A stretch of DNA of 64,000 nt from Mycobacterium sp. 1423905.2 (GCF_001673155.1 NZ_LZLE01000329.1:1-64000); one strand, 5' to 3'. Shown: positions 10,217 to 18,641, counted from the stretch's first letter. The notes: generated by a model not told the origin, from the letters alone. Numbers and translations are program-made.

Positions 10217-11062
10217 CTACTGGATCGGCTCGTCGCCCAGCACGGTGGTGCGCAACATTTCGCGCGCCGAGTTGGCGTCGTAGGGGGCCGCGCGGTGCAG
10301 CACGCCGCGGTTGTCCCAGATCACCATGTCACCCACCGACCAGGAATGGCTGTACACCCGGTCGGGCACGGTGGCGCGTTGGAGCAGCTCGTCGAGCAGT
10401 GCACGGCCCTGCTCGAGGTCCATGCCCACCACGTAGTCGGCCGAGGCGCCCAGCACCAGGGACTTGCGGCCGCTGCCGTGGGTCCAGACCAACGGATGTT
10501 CATGCGTGCGCCGAGAACGCCAGCGGGCCAACACTTCCGGCGTCGGGTCGGGGGTGACCCGCCGCTGCGACGCTTCCAGCGAGTGCACCACGCGCAAGGT
10601 GGCGAACCGGTCCTTCTCCTCATCGGTCAGGGCGTCGTAGGCGGCGTAGGAGTTGGCGAATTCGGTCTCGCCACCCGATTCGGCGACCTGTACGGCCGTC
10701 AGGGCGGTGGCCTTCTGCGGGTATTCGTTGCCGGTCGGGGTGCATCCGTCGATGTGCCAGTCGAAGGTTGCCTTCAGGTAGTCCGCGGAGGAGTTCTTGG
10801 ATTTGTCCAGCGTGATCGGATAGATGCCGGCCACCGGGTGATGCCCGTCGGAGGAGTGGTCGATCTCACCGAGGTGGCGACAGAAGGCCACCTGGGCTTC
10901 GGGCTCGAGGTGCAGACCGCGAAAGACTAGAACACCGTTGTCTTCCAGAGCGTCCAGAATGGCGGCCGCGACGGTGTCCTCGGCTTCCAGATGTTGCGGA
11001 TCCAGGCCGCCGACTTCGGCGCCGACGGACTCGCTGAGCTTGGTGATGGTCAGCAGACCCAT
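10217..11062 (-). CDS. TauD/TfdA-family Fe(II)/2-oxoglutarate dioxygenase
   Basis: 281 aa. Facial-triad residues are visible: H103 and D105 in DWHIDG, distal H256 in VLHRAAPYD, and the oxoglutarate-binding arginine in AREMLRT. The length is normal for TauD. It probably hydroxylates or cleaves a small carboxylated or sulfonated substrate, oxidising 2-oxoglutarate. It starts 29 bp after the stop of the small Rieske partner on the same strand. Confidence 0.8.
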   Translation of the reverse strand: MGLLTITKLSESVGAEVGGLDPQHLEAEDTVAAAILDALEDNGVLVFRGLHLEPEAQVAFCRHLGEIDHSSDGHHPVAGIYPITLDKSKNSSADYLKATFDWHIDGCTPTGNEYPQKATALTAVQVAESGGETEFANSYAAYDALTDEEKDRFATLRVVHSLEASQRRVTPDPTPEVLARWRSRRTHEHPLVWTHGSGRKSLVLGASADYVVGMDLEQGRALLDELLQRATVPDRVYSHSWSVGDMVIWDNRGVLHRAAPYDANSAREMLRTTVLGDEPIQ

Positions 11063-11091
11063 GATTGTCCTTCCTGCAGAAGCATGCGCGC

Positions 11092-11427
11092 TCAGGGCAC
11101 CGGTTCGTCGGTGCGGATCATGACCGCGTCGGCGGCGTCGGTCGGGGTGGTCTGGTGCATGATCTCCACCGCCATGGCGACCATGATCAGCGAATAGATC
11201 AGGTGCAGCAGGTTGGTCACCTCGTCGGGAAGGTCATCAAGCGGGAACTTGTCGCAGTACTCGATGGCCTCTTCCAGGCGCGGAAAGAACGCGTCGTAGA
11301 ACTCGTGCATCTGCGGCATGGTGCTCGACAGCCGTCTGTTCCAGCGCTCGGTCTCGGTGGCCAAGCACCAGATCTGCGCGTAATCCTCCAGTTCGGCGAA
11401 GGCGCTGGGTAGCAACGTTTCCGGCAT
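11092..11427 (-). CDS. ~110-aa Rieske-associated protein, copy 1
   Basis: 111 aa, predicted mostly helical. It is clearly paralogous to the 112-aa protein at 15541-15879: both share WCL-x-TE, R(L)xSTM-x-QM, FYDA, EEA-x-x-YCDKF-x-LDDLP and a hydrophobic L-HL-YS-IMV helix. Each copy starts directly after a Rieske oxygenase gene (here 1 bp after), so it is probably a dedicated subunit, chaperone or metal/substrate carrier for that oxygenase. It does not resemble the NTF2-like beta subunit of ring-hydroxylating dioxygenases. Family not recognised. Confidence 0.75.
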   Translation of the reverse strand: MPETLLPSAFAELEDYAQIWCLATETERWNRRLSSTMPQMHEFYDAFFPRLEEAIEYCDKFPLDDLPDEVTNLLHLIYSLIMVAMAVEIMHQTTPTDAADAVMIRTDEPVP

Positions 11428-11428
11428 G

Positions 11429-12697
11429 TCACACGCCCACCGATGCCGGGGCGGTGTGCCGCTGGTAGGCCGTCACCCAATCGACGACGACGTTGTGCAG
11501 ATGGCGCACCAGGATTTCCTGGTCGTTGAGCGGAAAGTCTTCGACGATGCCGTATTCCAACGCGGCTTGGGTGCCGCCGAGCATGCCGGCGTCCTGCAGA
11601 GCGAACTCTTTGAGCACGACGGCGGCCACTTCGTGTTCGATGCGTTCCCGCACGGTGCGGGCCGGTTGGAAGTACGTGTACGCCTCGAAACGGTGGGTGT
11701 TGTAGGAAGTGGGCCAATACCGGTAGAGCAGGTACCAGCCCCCGTAGATCAAGATCTCGGTGTTGGGGAAGATCTGGAAGTTGCTGATTCCCCAGGGCTC
11801 GACGCCGCCCGGGTTGAGGCCCCCGGGGAGCTCGCCGAGGTCCGGGGTGCGCCACGGGCCGACCAGCCCGCTGCGAGTAGCCCGCTCGATTGGGTACATG
11901 AACTCCTCGGGCAGCAGCCAGCGACGCCGCCCCGCGGTCGACACCAGCCGGTGCGGGCCGTCCAATTGGAAATGCCCACAAGTGAATCCGGCGTTGGGGT
12001 CACGAACCTCCGGGGGCACCTGCTGAGGGTGCAGTGCGGGAACGTGGTAGTACTCCTGGAAGGCGTCGGCGAAGATCTTCCAATTGCTGTTGTTGTGCGC
12101 GACCCACTCGTAGCGTTCGGTCAGCTTTTCGAACGGGTAGCCGTCCAGGCCGGTGATCATCGGACCGAGGAATTCCCGCAGCGTTTGCCGCGGCTCGGGG
12201 TCGAAGTTGATGAATACGAACCCATTCCAGATGTCGCAGTGCACCGGTTTGAGGCCGTAGGCGCCCGCGTCCAGGTCGAAGAATTCCGACTCTTGCTGCA
12301 CAAAGGTCAACGCACCGTCGAGGCCGTAGCGCCAGCCGTGGTACTTGCAGGTGAACTGTCGGCAGGTGCCGCGCGTCTGTTGATCGGGAAAGTCGTTCCA
12401 CACCAACTTGTTTCCGCGGTGACGGCAGACGTTGTAGAAGGCGCGTATCACTTCGTCGCGGCCCTTGACCAGGATGACCGAGACGCGCGCGACCTCGATC
12501 TCCTTGGTGACATAACTTCCGACGCGGGGCAGCTCTTCGACTCGCGCCACGTTGAGCCACGCGCGCTTGAACACCGCCTCGCGTTCCAACTCGTAGAACT
12601 CCGGTGAGGTGGAGTCCCGGAAAGAGACTGGGCCGGTGCCCAATTCCGGGTAGTGCTCGGTCCAGGATCCTTCCGCCGGACGGCCCGATCGTGTCAT
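11429..12697 (-). CDS. Rieske non-heme iron oxygenase, alpha subunit, copy 1
   Basis: 422 aa. Rieske [2Fe-2S] ligands C91, H93, C117 and H120 lie in CRHRGN and CKYHGW. The catalytic domain has the mononuclear iron site DAFQEYYHVPALH (H218, H223), with D211 and E215 nearby. More than half of the residues match the copy at 15876-17144 by eye, and both have 422 aa. AAGGAG lies just upstream of the ATG. Electrons could come from the ferredoxin at 13454; no reductase gene is in the cluster. Substrate unknown. Confidence 0.85.
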   Translation of the reverse strand: MTRSGRPAEGSWTEHYPELGTGPVSFRDSTSPEFYELEREAVFKRAWLNVARVEELPRVGSYVTKEIEVARVSVILVKGRDEVIRAFYNVCRHRGNKLVWNDFPDQQTRGTCRQFTCKYHGWRYGLDGALTFVQQESEFFDLDAGAYGLKPVHCDIWNGFVFINFDPEPRQTLREFLGPMITGLDGYPFEKLTERYEWVAHNNSNWKIFADAFQEYYHVPALHPQQVPPEVRDPNAGFTCGHFQLDGPHRLVSTAGRRRWLLPEEFMYPIERATRSGLVGPWRTPDLGELPGGLNPGGVEPWGISNFQIFPNTEILIYGGWYLLYRYWPTSYNTHRFEAYTYFQPARTVRERIEHEVAAVVLKEFALQDAGMLGGTQAALEYGIVEDFPLNDQEILVRHLHNVVVDWVTAYQRHTAPASVGV

Positions 12698-12710
12698 CAG
12701 TTCGCTCCTT

Positions 12711-13457
12711 TCACATCACCGCTCCGCCGTTGACGCCCAGCACTTGGCCGGTGATGAAAGCCGCTTGATCCGAGCACAAAAACCCGACCGCTGCGGCGAT
12801 GTCGGCGCCGGTGCCCAGGTGGCCGATCGGGATGTTGCTGGCGATCTCTTCGTTGGACTTGAGGTATCCGGCCGCCTGCGCGTGATGCTGCATCGGCGTC
12901 TCGATGCCCGACGGCGGAATGTTGTTGACGGTGATTCCCGCGGCGGCGTATTCGCGGGCCAGGGATTTGGTGAGGGTGATCACCGCGCCTTTCGAGGCCG
13001 CATAGTGGGCGGCGAACGGGGAACCGCGTTGCGCGCTGGACGAGGAGATCATCACGATGCGTCCCCAGTTCGCGGCGACCATGTCGGGCAACGCCACCTG
13101 ACAACAGTGGAACGTGCCGGTCAAGTTGACGTCGATGATCTTCGTCCACGAGTCGACGGTGATCTCGGTGAACGGCGCGAAACCGAACATTCCGGCGCAG
13201 GTCACCAACACCAGGGCCGGTCCTAATTCGCTGCGCACCTTGGCGAATGCCTGCTCCACACCGGCTCGGTCGGCGACATCGGTCGCGATCCCGATGGCCG
13301 GGACGCCCTGTGCGCGAAGATTTTCCGCGACTCGTTGCGCCGCTTGCTCGTTGAGGTCCAGCACGGCGATCTGGTGGCCGAGTCGGCCGAGTTCGTGGCA
13401 CGTGGCCTCGCCGATACCGGAGGCGCCGCCGGTCACCACGGCAACCCGGGCGCTCAT
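12711..13457 (-). CDS. Short-chain dehydrogenase/reductase of the Rieske cluster
   Basis: 248 aa. Glycine motif TGGASGIG, VDVNLTG region, catalytic Ser in MISSSSA and the YAASK pair. The usual NNAG is TCAG here, a tolerated variant. C-terminal FITGQVLGVNGG is typical of FabG-like SDRs. The ATG at 13457 overlaps the ferredoxin stop by 4 bp, and the Rieske gene follows 13 bp later, so ferredoxin-SDR-Rieske-partner form one transcription unit. Probably oxidises the alcohol or diol made by an oxygenase. Confidence 0.82.
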   Translation of the reverse strand: MSARVAVVTGGASGIGEATCHELGRLGHQIAVLDLNEQAAQRVAENLRAQGVPAIGIATDVADRAGVEQAFAKVRSELGPALVLVTCAGMFGFAPFTEITVDSWTKIIDVNLTGTFHCCQVALPDMVAANWGRIVMISSSSAQRGSPFAAHYAASKGAVITLTKSLAREYAAAGITVNNIPPSGIETPMQHHAQAAGYLKSNEEIASNIPIGHLGTGADIAAAVGFLCSDQAAFITGQVLGVNGGAVM

Positions 13458-13765
13458 TCGTAGACCACCCGGACCGTGCGGCTGGTCGGCAGGGCCTGGC
13501 AGGTAAGCACCCATCCTTCGGCCAGCTCGTCATCGTCGAGCGCGTCGTTGTTGATCATTCGGGCGCAACCTTCGATCAGCCGGGCCATACATGTTCCGCA
13601 GGAACCGGTTTCGCAGGACGACGGGGGCTGCAACCCGGCCATCCGGGCGGTTTGCAGCAAGGTGTCACCCGCGCAGTAGGGCACCGTGATCGAGCGCCGG
13701 TCCAGTTCAATGGCCACCTCCTCGGTGACGACGTCTTTGGCGGCGGTACGCGAGGACTCATGCAT
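13454..13765 (-). CDS. Plant-type [2Fe-2S] ferredoxin
   Basis: 103 aa. Cysteines C51, C56, C59 and C89 form the C-x4-C-x2-C...C pattern in SSCETGSCGTC and VLTCQA. It resembles the C-terminal ferredoxin domain of class IA oxygenase reductases but stands alone, without the FAD/NAD domains. It is first in the minus-strand operon after the operator at 13778-13806 and is the probable electron donor to both Rieske proteins. Confidence 0.85.
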   Translation of the reverse strand: MHESSRTAAKDVVTEEVAIELDRRSITVPYCAGDTLLQTARMAGLQPPSSCETGSCGTCMARLIEGCARMINNDALDDDELAEGWVLTCQALPTSRTVRVVYE

Positions 13766-13777
13766 CGCCGACTAGGT

Positions 13778-13806
13778 TATCAACTACTTGCGATTGATAT
13801 CAAGTA
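13778..13806. promoter_or_regulatory. MarR-type operator upstream of the ferredoxin operon
   Basis: The 67-bp gap between MarR and ferredoxin genes holds interlocking inverted repeats: TATCAA-N10-TTGATA (13778-13799), TACTTG-N10-CAAGTA (13785-13806) and the palindrome TTGATATCAA (13794-13803). Bases 13778-13794 match the reverse complement of 17200-17216 exactly over 17 bp. It starts 12 bp from the ferredoxin ATG, well placed for repression. Confidence 0.7.
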
Positions 13807-13832
13807 CTAGAGACACGGGCGTGCGGGCGCCG

Positions 13833-14285
13833 TCAGTTCTCCGGGTTGTCTTTGAAAAGCTCATGGCCGGTGCCCTTCTCCACCACACGCGCCAGTAACT
13901 CGCGCAAGGTCTCCTGCTCGTCGGGAGTCAGCACCCCGAACACCTGCTCGTGGGCCGCGACGGCCTCGGCGAGCACGGTGGCGACCACATTCCGCCCTTG
14001 GTCGGTCAAGTAGGCCTGCAGGATGCGTTTGTGTTGCGGGTCTTGCTTGCGCTCCACCAGGCCTTGGCGTTCCAGGGCGGTAAGAGCCAACTGGACCCCC
14101 TGTGGGCTGATCAGCAAGCGCCGGGCCAGTTCGGCCCCGGACAGGCCCGGCTCGTTGGAAAGTTGGCGCAGCACACCGATCTGCGCGGTACTGACCCCGT
14201 GGGCGCTAATGGCGTCGTTGACCGTGGTCAGGGAGAAGTAGAAGGCCTGCTTAAGCAGCCACAGCAGGTTCTCGGTGAGCTCCAT
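13833..14285 (-). CDS. MarR-family transcriptional regulator of the cluster
   Basis: 150 aa. Winged helix-turn-helix with LSGAELARRLLISPQGVQLALTALERQG as recognition region, RKQDPQHKRILQAYLTDQG as wing, and long flanking helices for dimerisation. MarR repressors usually respond to phenolic or aromatic acids. It starts 2 bp after the amidohydrolase stop in the operon led by the second Rieske gene. The operator copies in front of both operons suggest autoregulation plus control of the whole cluster. Confidence 0.85.
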   Translation of the reverse strand: MELTENLLWLLKQAFYFSLTTVNDAISAHGVSTAQIGVLRQLSNEPGLSGAELARRLLISPQGVQLALTALERQGLVERKQDPQHKRILQAYLTDQGRNVVATVLAEAVAAHEQVFGVLTPDEQETLRELLARVVEKGTGHELFKDNPEN

Positions 14286-14287
14286 GG

Positions 14288-15544
14288 CTATCTCCCTGTC
14301 CGACTCGGCGACCGGTGGATCTGCCCGTCCCGCATGACAAACGACACATTCAGTGTGGTGTCGATGTCACGGGCGGGATCACCGGGCACGGCGATGATGT
14401 CGGCGAGGTAGCCCGGGGCAAGGCGGCCGAGTTCGTGGTCGGCCTCGATCAGTTCGGCGGCCACCACGGTCGCGGCGTGTATTGCTTGCATGGGACTCAT
14501 GCCGCGCGCCACCAGCGCCTTGAGTTCTTTGGCGTTCTGTCCGTGCGGGATGGCCGGTGCGTCGGTACCGCACGCGATCCGCACCCCGGCCGCGATCGCT
14601 TTGGGCAGCATGTCTTTTGCCCGGGGAAAGACCTCGAGTGCCTTCTTGCGCAACTCCGGCGCGATTCGGTCGATCGCCATTGCTTCGGTGAGGTAGGTGG
14701 TCGAGACCAGGAAGGTGCCGTGGTCGACCATCATCTGAATCGTCTCGTCGGAGGCCAGGAAGCCGTGCTCGATGCAGTCGATGCCGGCGCGGATGCAGGC
14801 CCGGATGGCGGAGTCGCCGACGGCGTGTGCGGCCACCCGGACCCCGGCGCGGTGCGCCTCGTCGGCGATCGCGGCGAACTCAGCATCGGAATACTGCTGG
14901 GCGCCCGGGGCGGTGCTGTGGGACATGACTCCACCCGATGCCGAAACCTTAATGAGCTTGGCGCCGTGGCGAATCTGGTAGCGGACACAGGCGATTACGT
15001 CGGGGACGCCGTTGGCGATCCCCTCGGCAATCGACAGCGGCATGATGCCCGGTGCCAGTCGTTGGAACACCGTCGGATCCAGATGTCCGCCATACGGAGT
15101 CACCGCGTGCCCGGCGGGGTAGATGCGTGGTCCGTGATGCCAGCCCTGTTCGATGGCCCGCTGTAGCGCCACGTCCAAGAGGTAGCCGCCGGTCTTGACC
15201 ATCAGGCCAAGGTTGCGCACCGTGGTGAAGCCGGCCTCCAGCGTGGTGCGAGCATTGACCGCGGCCCGCAGGGTGCGGTACGCCGGATCGTCTTGCACCC
15301 CGTGCATCGGCGCCGGCAAGCCCTCGGGCCCGCCCGGGCCGCCGATGAACAAGTTGAGCTCCATGTCCATCAGCCCCGGCAACAGCGTGACGTCCCCGAG
15401 TTCGATGACGTCGGCCGAATCCGGCACCGGCGCTTCGGGATTCACCGCCACGATGCGCTGACCGTCGACCACCACCACCGCCGGCGAGCGAACCTCACGG
15501 GCATCGACGTCGGCCCAGCGGGCCGCCCGCAGGACGGTGGTCAC
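14288..15544 (-). CDS. Amidohydrolase-fold protein lacking the HxH metal motif
   Basis: 418 aa. Close to imidazolonepropionase/prolidase-like amidohydrolases: IKVSASGGVMS (bridging Lys), VAAHAVGD and CIEHGF histidines, GTDAPAIPHG aspartate, LGRLAPGYLADII at the end. The first metal motif, normally PGLID-x-HxH, reads PGLMDMELN, so both histidines (positions 62 and 64) are Glu and Asn. It may use fewer metals or another reaction. GTG at 15544 overlaps the stop of the preceding small gene by 4 bp; the longer open frame is antisense shadow. MarR follows 2 bp downstream. Confidence 0.8.
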   Translation of the reverse strand: MTTVLRAARWADVDAREVRSPAVVVVDGQRIVAVNPEAPVPDSADVIELGDVTLLPGLMDMELNLFIGGPGGPEGLPAPMHGVQDDPAYRTLRAAVNARTTLEAGFTTVRNLGLMVKTGGYLLDVALQRAIEQGWHHGPRIYPAGHAVTPYGGHLDPTVFQRLAPGIMPLSIAEGIANGVPDVIACVRYQIRHGAKLIKVSASGGVMSHSTAPGAQQYSDAEFAAIADEAHRAGVRVAAHAVGDSAIRACIRAGIDCIEHGFLASDETIQMMVDHGTFLVSTTYLTEAMAIDRIAPELRKKALEVFPRAKDMLPKAIAAGVRIACGTDAPAIPHGQNAKELKALVARGMSPMQAIHAATVVAAELIEADHELGRLAPGYLADIIAVPGDPARDIDTTLNVSFVMRDGQIHRSPSRTGR

Positions 15545-15879
15545 GGGTAGGGCTCGGAGACGCAGTCCAGGGTCGAAGCGCCGGAGTCCGGCACCCGTGG
15601 CTGCTTCCAGCACTCCACCGGAAACGAGACCATGATCATGGAGTACAGCAGGTGCATCAGATTGAGGACATCCTCGGGCAGGTCGTCGAGGGCGAACTTG
15701 TCGCAATAGGCGAGGGCTTCCTCGGCCCGCGGCGTGATCGCGTCGTAGAAGGCCTTCATCTGTGCCATCGTGCTGGCCAGCCGCTTGGCATACCGCTGCG
15801 GCTCGGTCGGCAGACACCACTCGACGAACGGCTCTAGGTCGGCGAATTCGGTTGGCAGCACGGCAGACATCGCGTTCAC
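15541..15879 (-). CDS. ~110-aa Rieske-associated protein, copy 2
   Basis: 112 aa, paralogue of the protein at 11092-11427, with the same WCL-x-TE, STM-x-QM, FYDA and YCDKF-x-LDDLP elements and a hydrophobic helix LLYSMIMV. Its ATG overlaps the stop of the second Rieske gene by 4 bp and its own stop overlaps the amidohydrolase start, so it is translationally coupled on both sides. The one-to-one pairing with each Rieske protein is the strongest clue to its job. Family not recognised. Confidence 0.75.
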   Translation of the reverse strand: MNAMSAVLPTEFADLEPFVEWCLPTEPQRYAKRLASTMAQMKAFYDAITPRAEEALAYCDKFALDDLPEDVLNLMHLLYSMIMVSFPVECWKQPRVPDSGASTLDCVSEPYP

Positions 15880-17144
15880 ACTCCCGCCGCGGTCATCCGC
15901 CGGTACTCGTCGATCCAGGCCGCGGTCTCTTTGTGCAGGTGACGCAGCAGAATCTCCTGATCGTTGAGCAGGAACGTGTCGATCACCCGCGACTCGATCA
16001 TGCTCTGGGTGGCTTCCAGCGTGTTGGCGTCCTGCAATCCATATTCCTTGAACGACACCGCCGCCAGTTCCTGAGCGACCCGCTCACGAGGGGTGCGGGG
16101 CTGCGGGAAGTACAGCGTCCCCTCGAAGATGTGACTGTTATAGGACGTCGGCCAGTAGTGGTAGGTCAGATACCAGCCCTGCCCCCAGAACAGGATGACG
16201 AAGTTGGGGAACAACTGGAAGGAGTCCAGACCCCACGGATCACACTTGGCGGGGTTCAGCCCCTCCGGCATCTGACCCAGGTCGGGTTTGTCCCACGGCC
16301 CGAAAAGCCCGCTCTGACAGATGTCTTCGATCGGCTTGCGCATCTCCGCCGCCATCTCCCAGGCCCGTACCCCCGACGTGCTGACCAGTCGGTGCGGGCC
16401 GTCCAGGCGGTAGTGCGGCGCTTCGAATCCCGCTTCGGCGGCCGCCTTGGAATACGCCGTCGGTGACTGGTTCGCGTGCAGTACCGGCGCGTGGTAGAAC
16501 TCCTGGAACGCGTCCATGTACAGCTTCCAGTTGGCTTTGACTTCCGACCGGTAGCACCACCGGGACGTCATATTCCCGAACGGATAGCCCTCCAGTGCAG
16601 TGACCATCGGCCCGAGGAACTCACGCAACGACTGTTCGGGCGTCTTCGCGAAGTTGACGAAGATGAAGCCTTCCCACACCTCGCAGTGCACCGGCACCAA
16701 CCCGTAGCGGCTCTTGTCGAGATCGAAGAATTCGTTCTCCTGCTGGACGAAGGTCAGATTGCCGTCCAGGTCGTACCGCCAGGCGTGGTACTTACAGGTG
16801 AATTGCCGACATACTCCGCTGGTTTCCTCCAGCGGCATGTCGTTCCACACCAGTTTGTTGCCGCGGTGCCGGCAGACGTTGTGGTAGGCCTTTATGTCGC
16901 CGGTTGGGTTGCGCGCCAAGATGATCGACGTGTTGACGACCTTGAGTTCTTTGGTGAAGTAGCTGCCCTTGCGGGGAAGTTGTTCGGCGCGACCGACGTT
17001 GAGCCAGGCGCGCCGGAAGATGGCGTCGCGCTCCAGGTCGTAGATCTGGGGGCTGATCGAGTCCTCGTAGGACACCGGTTCGGTACCCAGTTCGGGATAG
17101 TGCTGCGTCCAGCTACCCTCCGGCGGCTTGGGAAATCGGGGCAT
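15876..17144 (-). CDS. Rieske non-heme iron oxygenase, alpha subunit, copy 2
   Basis: 422 aa, first gene of the upstream operon. Rieske ligands C91, H93, C117, H120 in CRHRGN and CKYHAW; iron site DAFQEFYHAPVLH with H218 and H223. All ligands are in the same positions as in copy 1. Differences cluster in the catalytic domain (residues ~195-300), suggesting a different substrate or a different position of attack. Divergent from the aldehyde dehydrogenase, with the operator between. Confidence 0.85.
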   Translation of the reverse strand: MPRFPKPPEGSWTQHYPELGTEPVSYEDSISPQIYDLERDAIFRRAWLNVGRAEQLPRKGSYFTKELKVVNTSIILARNPTGDIKAYHNVCRHRGNKLVWNDMPLEETSGVCRQFTCKYHAWRYDLDGNLTFVQQENEFFDLDKSRYGLVPVHCEVWEGFIFVNFAKTPEQSLREFLGPMVTALEGYPFGNMTSRWCYRSEVKANWKLYMDAFQEFYHAPVLHANQSPTAYSKAAAEAGFEAPHYRLDGPHRLVSTSGVRAWEMAAEMRKPIEDICQSGLFGPWDKPDLGQMPEGLNPAKCDPWGLDSFQLFPNFVILFWGQGWYLTYHYWPTSYNSHIFEGTLYFPQPRTPRERVAQELAAVSFKEYGLQDANTLEATQSMIESRVIDTFLLNDQEILLRHLHKETAAWIDEYRRMTAAGV

Positions 17145-17199
17145 GACCGCTCCTGTCCGTTCCAGCTCTCGTGGGCGACCGTATATGCTCGACTCATCG

Positions 17200-17216
17200 A
17201 TCGCAAGTAGTTGATA
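17200..17216. promoter_or_regulatory. MarR-type operator between Rieske copy 2 and ALDH
   Basis: ATCGCAAGTAGTTGATA is the exact reverse complement of 13778-13794. It lies in the 93-bp divergent region, 55 bp from the Rieske start and 21 bp before the ALDH ATG, so one bound dimer could control both directions. Confidence 0.7.
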
Positions 17217-17237
17217 TTACGGAGTGGGAGGAACGGG

Positions 17238-18641
17238 ATGGGCCAGGAAACAGGGGTCTTCGAGGTCATCTCACCGCACACCGAACAGGCCATCGCCGAG
17301 GTCACTGCCGCGACACCGGCCGACATCGACGCCGCCGTCAGCGCCACGCGCGCGGCCTTCGAGTCCTGGGCCGGCGTCGACCCGGCCGACCGCATCGCGA
17401 CGGTTCGCCGGCTCGCCGACAGCTACGACGCGTGCCGAGCCAAGATGGCCGAAACGATCACCGCGGAGATCGGGGCTCCGATCACCTTCGCCCAGCGCGC
17501 GCAGGTCGGTCTGCCGGCGATGATGATGCGCGCGTTCTGCGACCTGGCCGAGCGGCACCCGTGGCAGGAGACGCGCCGGGGATTCTTCGGCGCCGACGTC
17601 CAGGTTTACAAGGAACCGGTGGGCGTGGTCGCGGCCATCGTGCCGTGGAACATGCCGCAGTTCCTGATCATCGGCAAGCTGGTGCCGGCGCTGCTGGCCG
17701 GTTGTCCGGTAGTGCTCAAGCCGGCTCCGGAATCGCCGCTGGACGCGTTGCTGCTGCGTGAGCTGATCGATCAGCTCGATCTGCCGCCTGGACTGGTCAG
17801 TGTGCTCCCCGGTGACGGCGCCGTGGGGGAGTACCTGGTCAAACACCCCGGCGTGGACAAGGTTTCGTTCACTGGGTCTACCGCGGCGGGCCGGGCGGTC
17901 GCGGCGGCGTGCGCGGGCAATCTCACCAAGGTCAGCCTGGAATTGGGCGGAAAGTCGGCGGCCATCGTCCTCGACGATGCCGAGCCGGCCAAAGTCGCGG
18001 CGGGGGTGCGATCGGCCAGCCTGACCAACAGCGGCCAGATCTGCAATGCGTTGACTCGGGTGCTGGTGCCGCAGCAGCGCCACGACGAGTACGTCGATGC
18101 GCTGGCGTCCGAGATGACGAAACTCCGGGTCGGCGATCCGACCGACCCGAAAACTCAGCTCGGGCCGCTGGTCTCGCAGCGCCAGCAGAGCCGAGTGCGC
18201 GACTACATCGAGGTCGGTCAACGCGAAGGCGCACAGCTGGTCGTCGGCGGCGCAGACATGCCCGAGGGCCTCGATTCGGGGTGGTACGTGCGGCCTACCC
18301 TGTTCGCCAACGCCCATAACGCCATGCGCATTGCGCGCGAAGAGATCTTCGGCCCGGTCGTCACCGTCATTCCGTATGGCGACGAGAACGAGGCGGTGTC
18401 CATGGCGAACGACTCCGACTACGGGCTGGCGGGGGCGGTGTGGACCGGCGACACCGAGCGGGCACTGGGCATCGCCCGACGGGTGCGCACCGGCACGCTC
18501 GGGATCAACCAGGGATACACGATGGACCCGTTCGCGCCGTTCGGCGGCGTCAAAGGCAGCGGCTACGGCCGCGATCTGGGGCCCGAAGGGCTGGACGGCT
18601 ACCTCGACACCAAATCGGTCGCCGTCGCACCCGGGACCTAA
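17238..18641 (+). CDS. NAD(P)+-dependent aldehyde dehydrogenase
   Basis: 467 aa. ALDH superfamily: VVAAIVPWNMP, FTGSTAAGRAV nucleotide loop, catalytic Glu in LELGGKSAAIVLD, catalytic Cys in NSGQICNA, and EEIFGPVVTVIPY. The ATG at 17238 has GGGAGGAA just upstream; a TTG start at 17212 would lie in the operator and is rejected. Probably oxidises an aldehyde produced by the divergent oxygenase operon. The stop overlaps the convergent ggr stop. Confidence 0.88.
   Translation: MGQETGVFEVISPHTEQAIAEVTAATPADIDAAVSATRAAFESWAGVDPADRIATVRRLADSYDACRAKMAETITAEIGAPITFAQRAQVGLPAMMMRAFCDLAERHPWQETRRGFFGADVQVYKEPVGVVAAIVPWNMPQFLIIGKLVPALLAGCPVVLKPAPESPLDALLLRELIDQLDLPPGLVSVLPGDGAVGEYLVKHPGVDKVSFTGSTAAGRAVAAACAGNLTKVSLELGGKSAAIVLDDAEPAKVAAGVRSASLTNSGQICNALTRVLVPQQRHDEYVDALASEMTKLRVGDPTDPKTQLGPLVSQRQQSRVRDYIEVGQREGAQLVVGGADMPEGLDSGWYVRPTLFANAHNAMRIAREEIFGPVVTVIPYGDENEAVSMANDSDYGLAGAVWTGDTERALGIARRVRTGTLGINQGYTMDPFAPFGGVKGSGYGRDLGPEGLDGYLDTKSVAVAPGT

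Noticed and set aside
9873-18641. The accessory cluster as an integrative mobile element
   Set aside because: No integrase, transposase, direct repeats or tRNA insertion site at its ends, and its base composition is like that of the neighbours. Transfer by homologous recombination or ancient gain is as likely.
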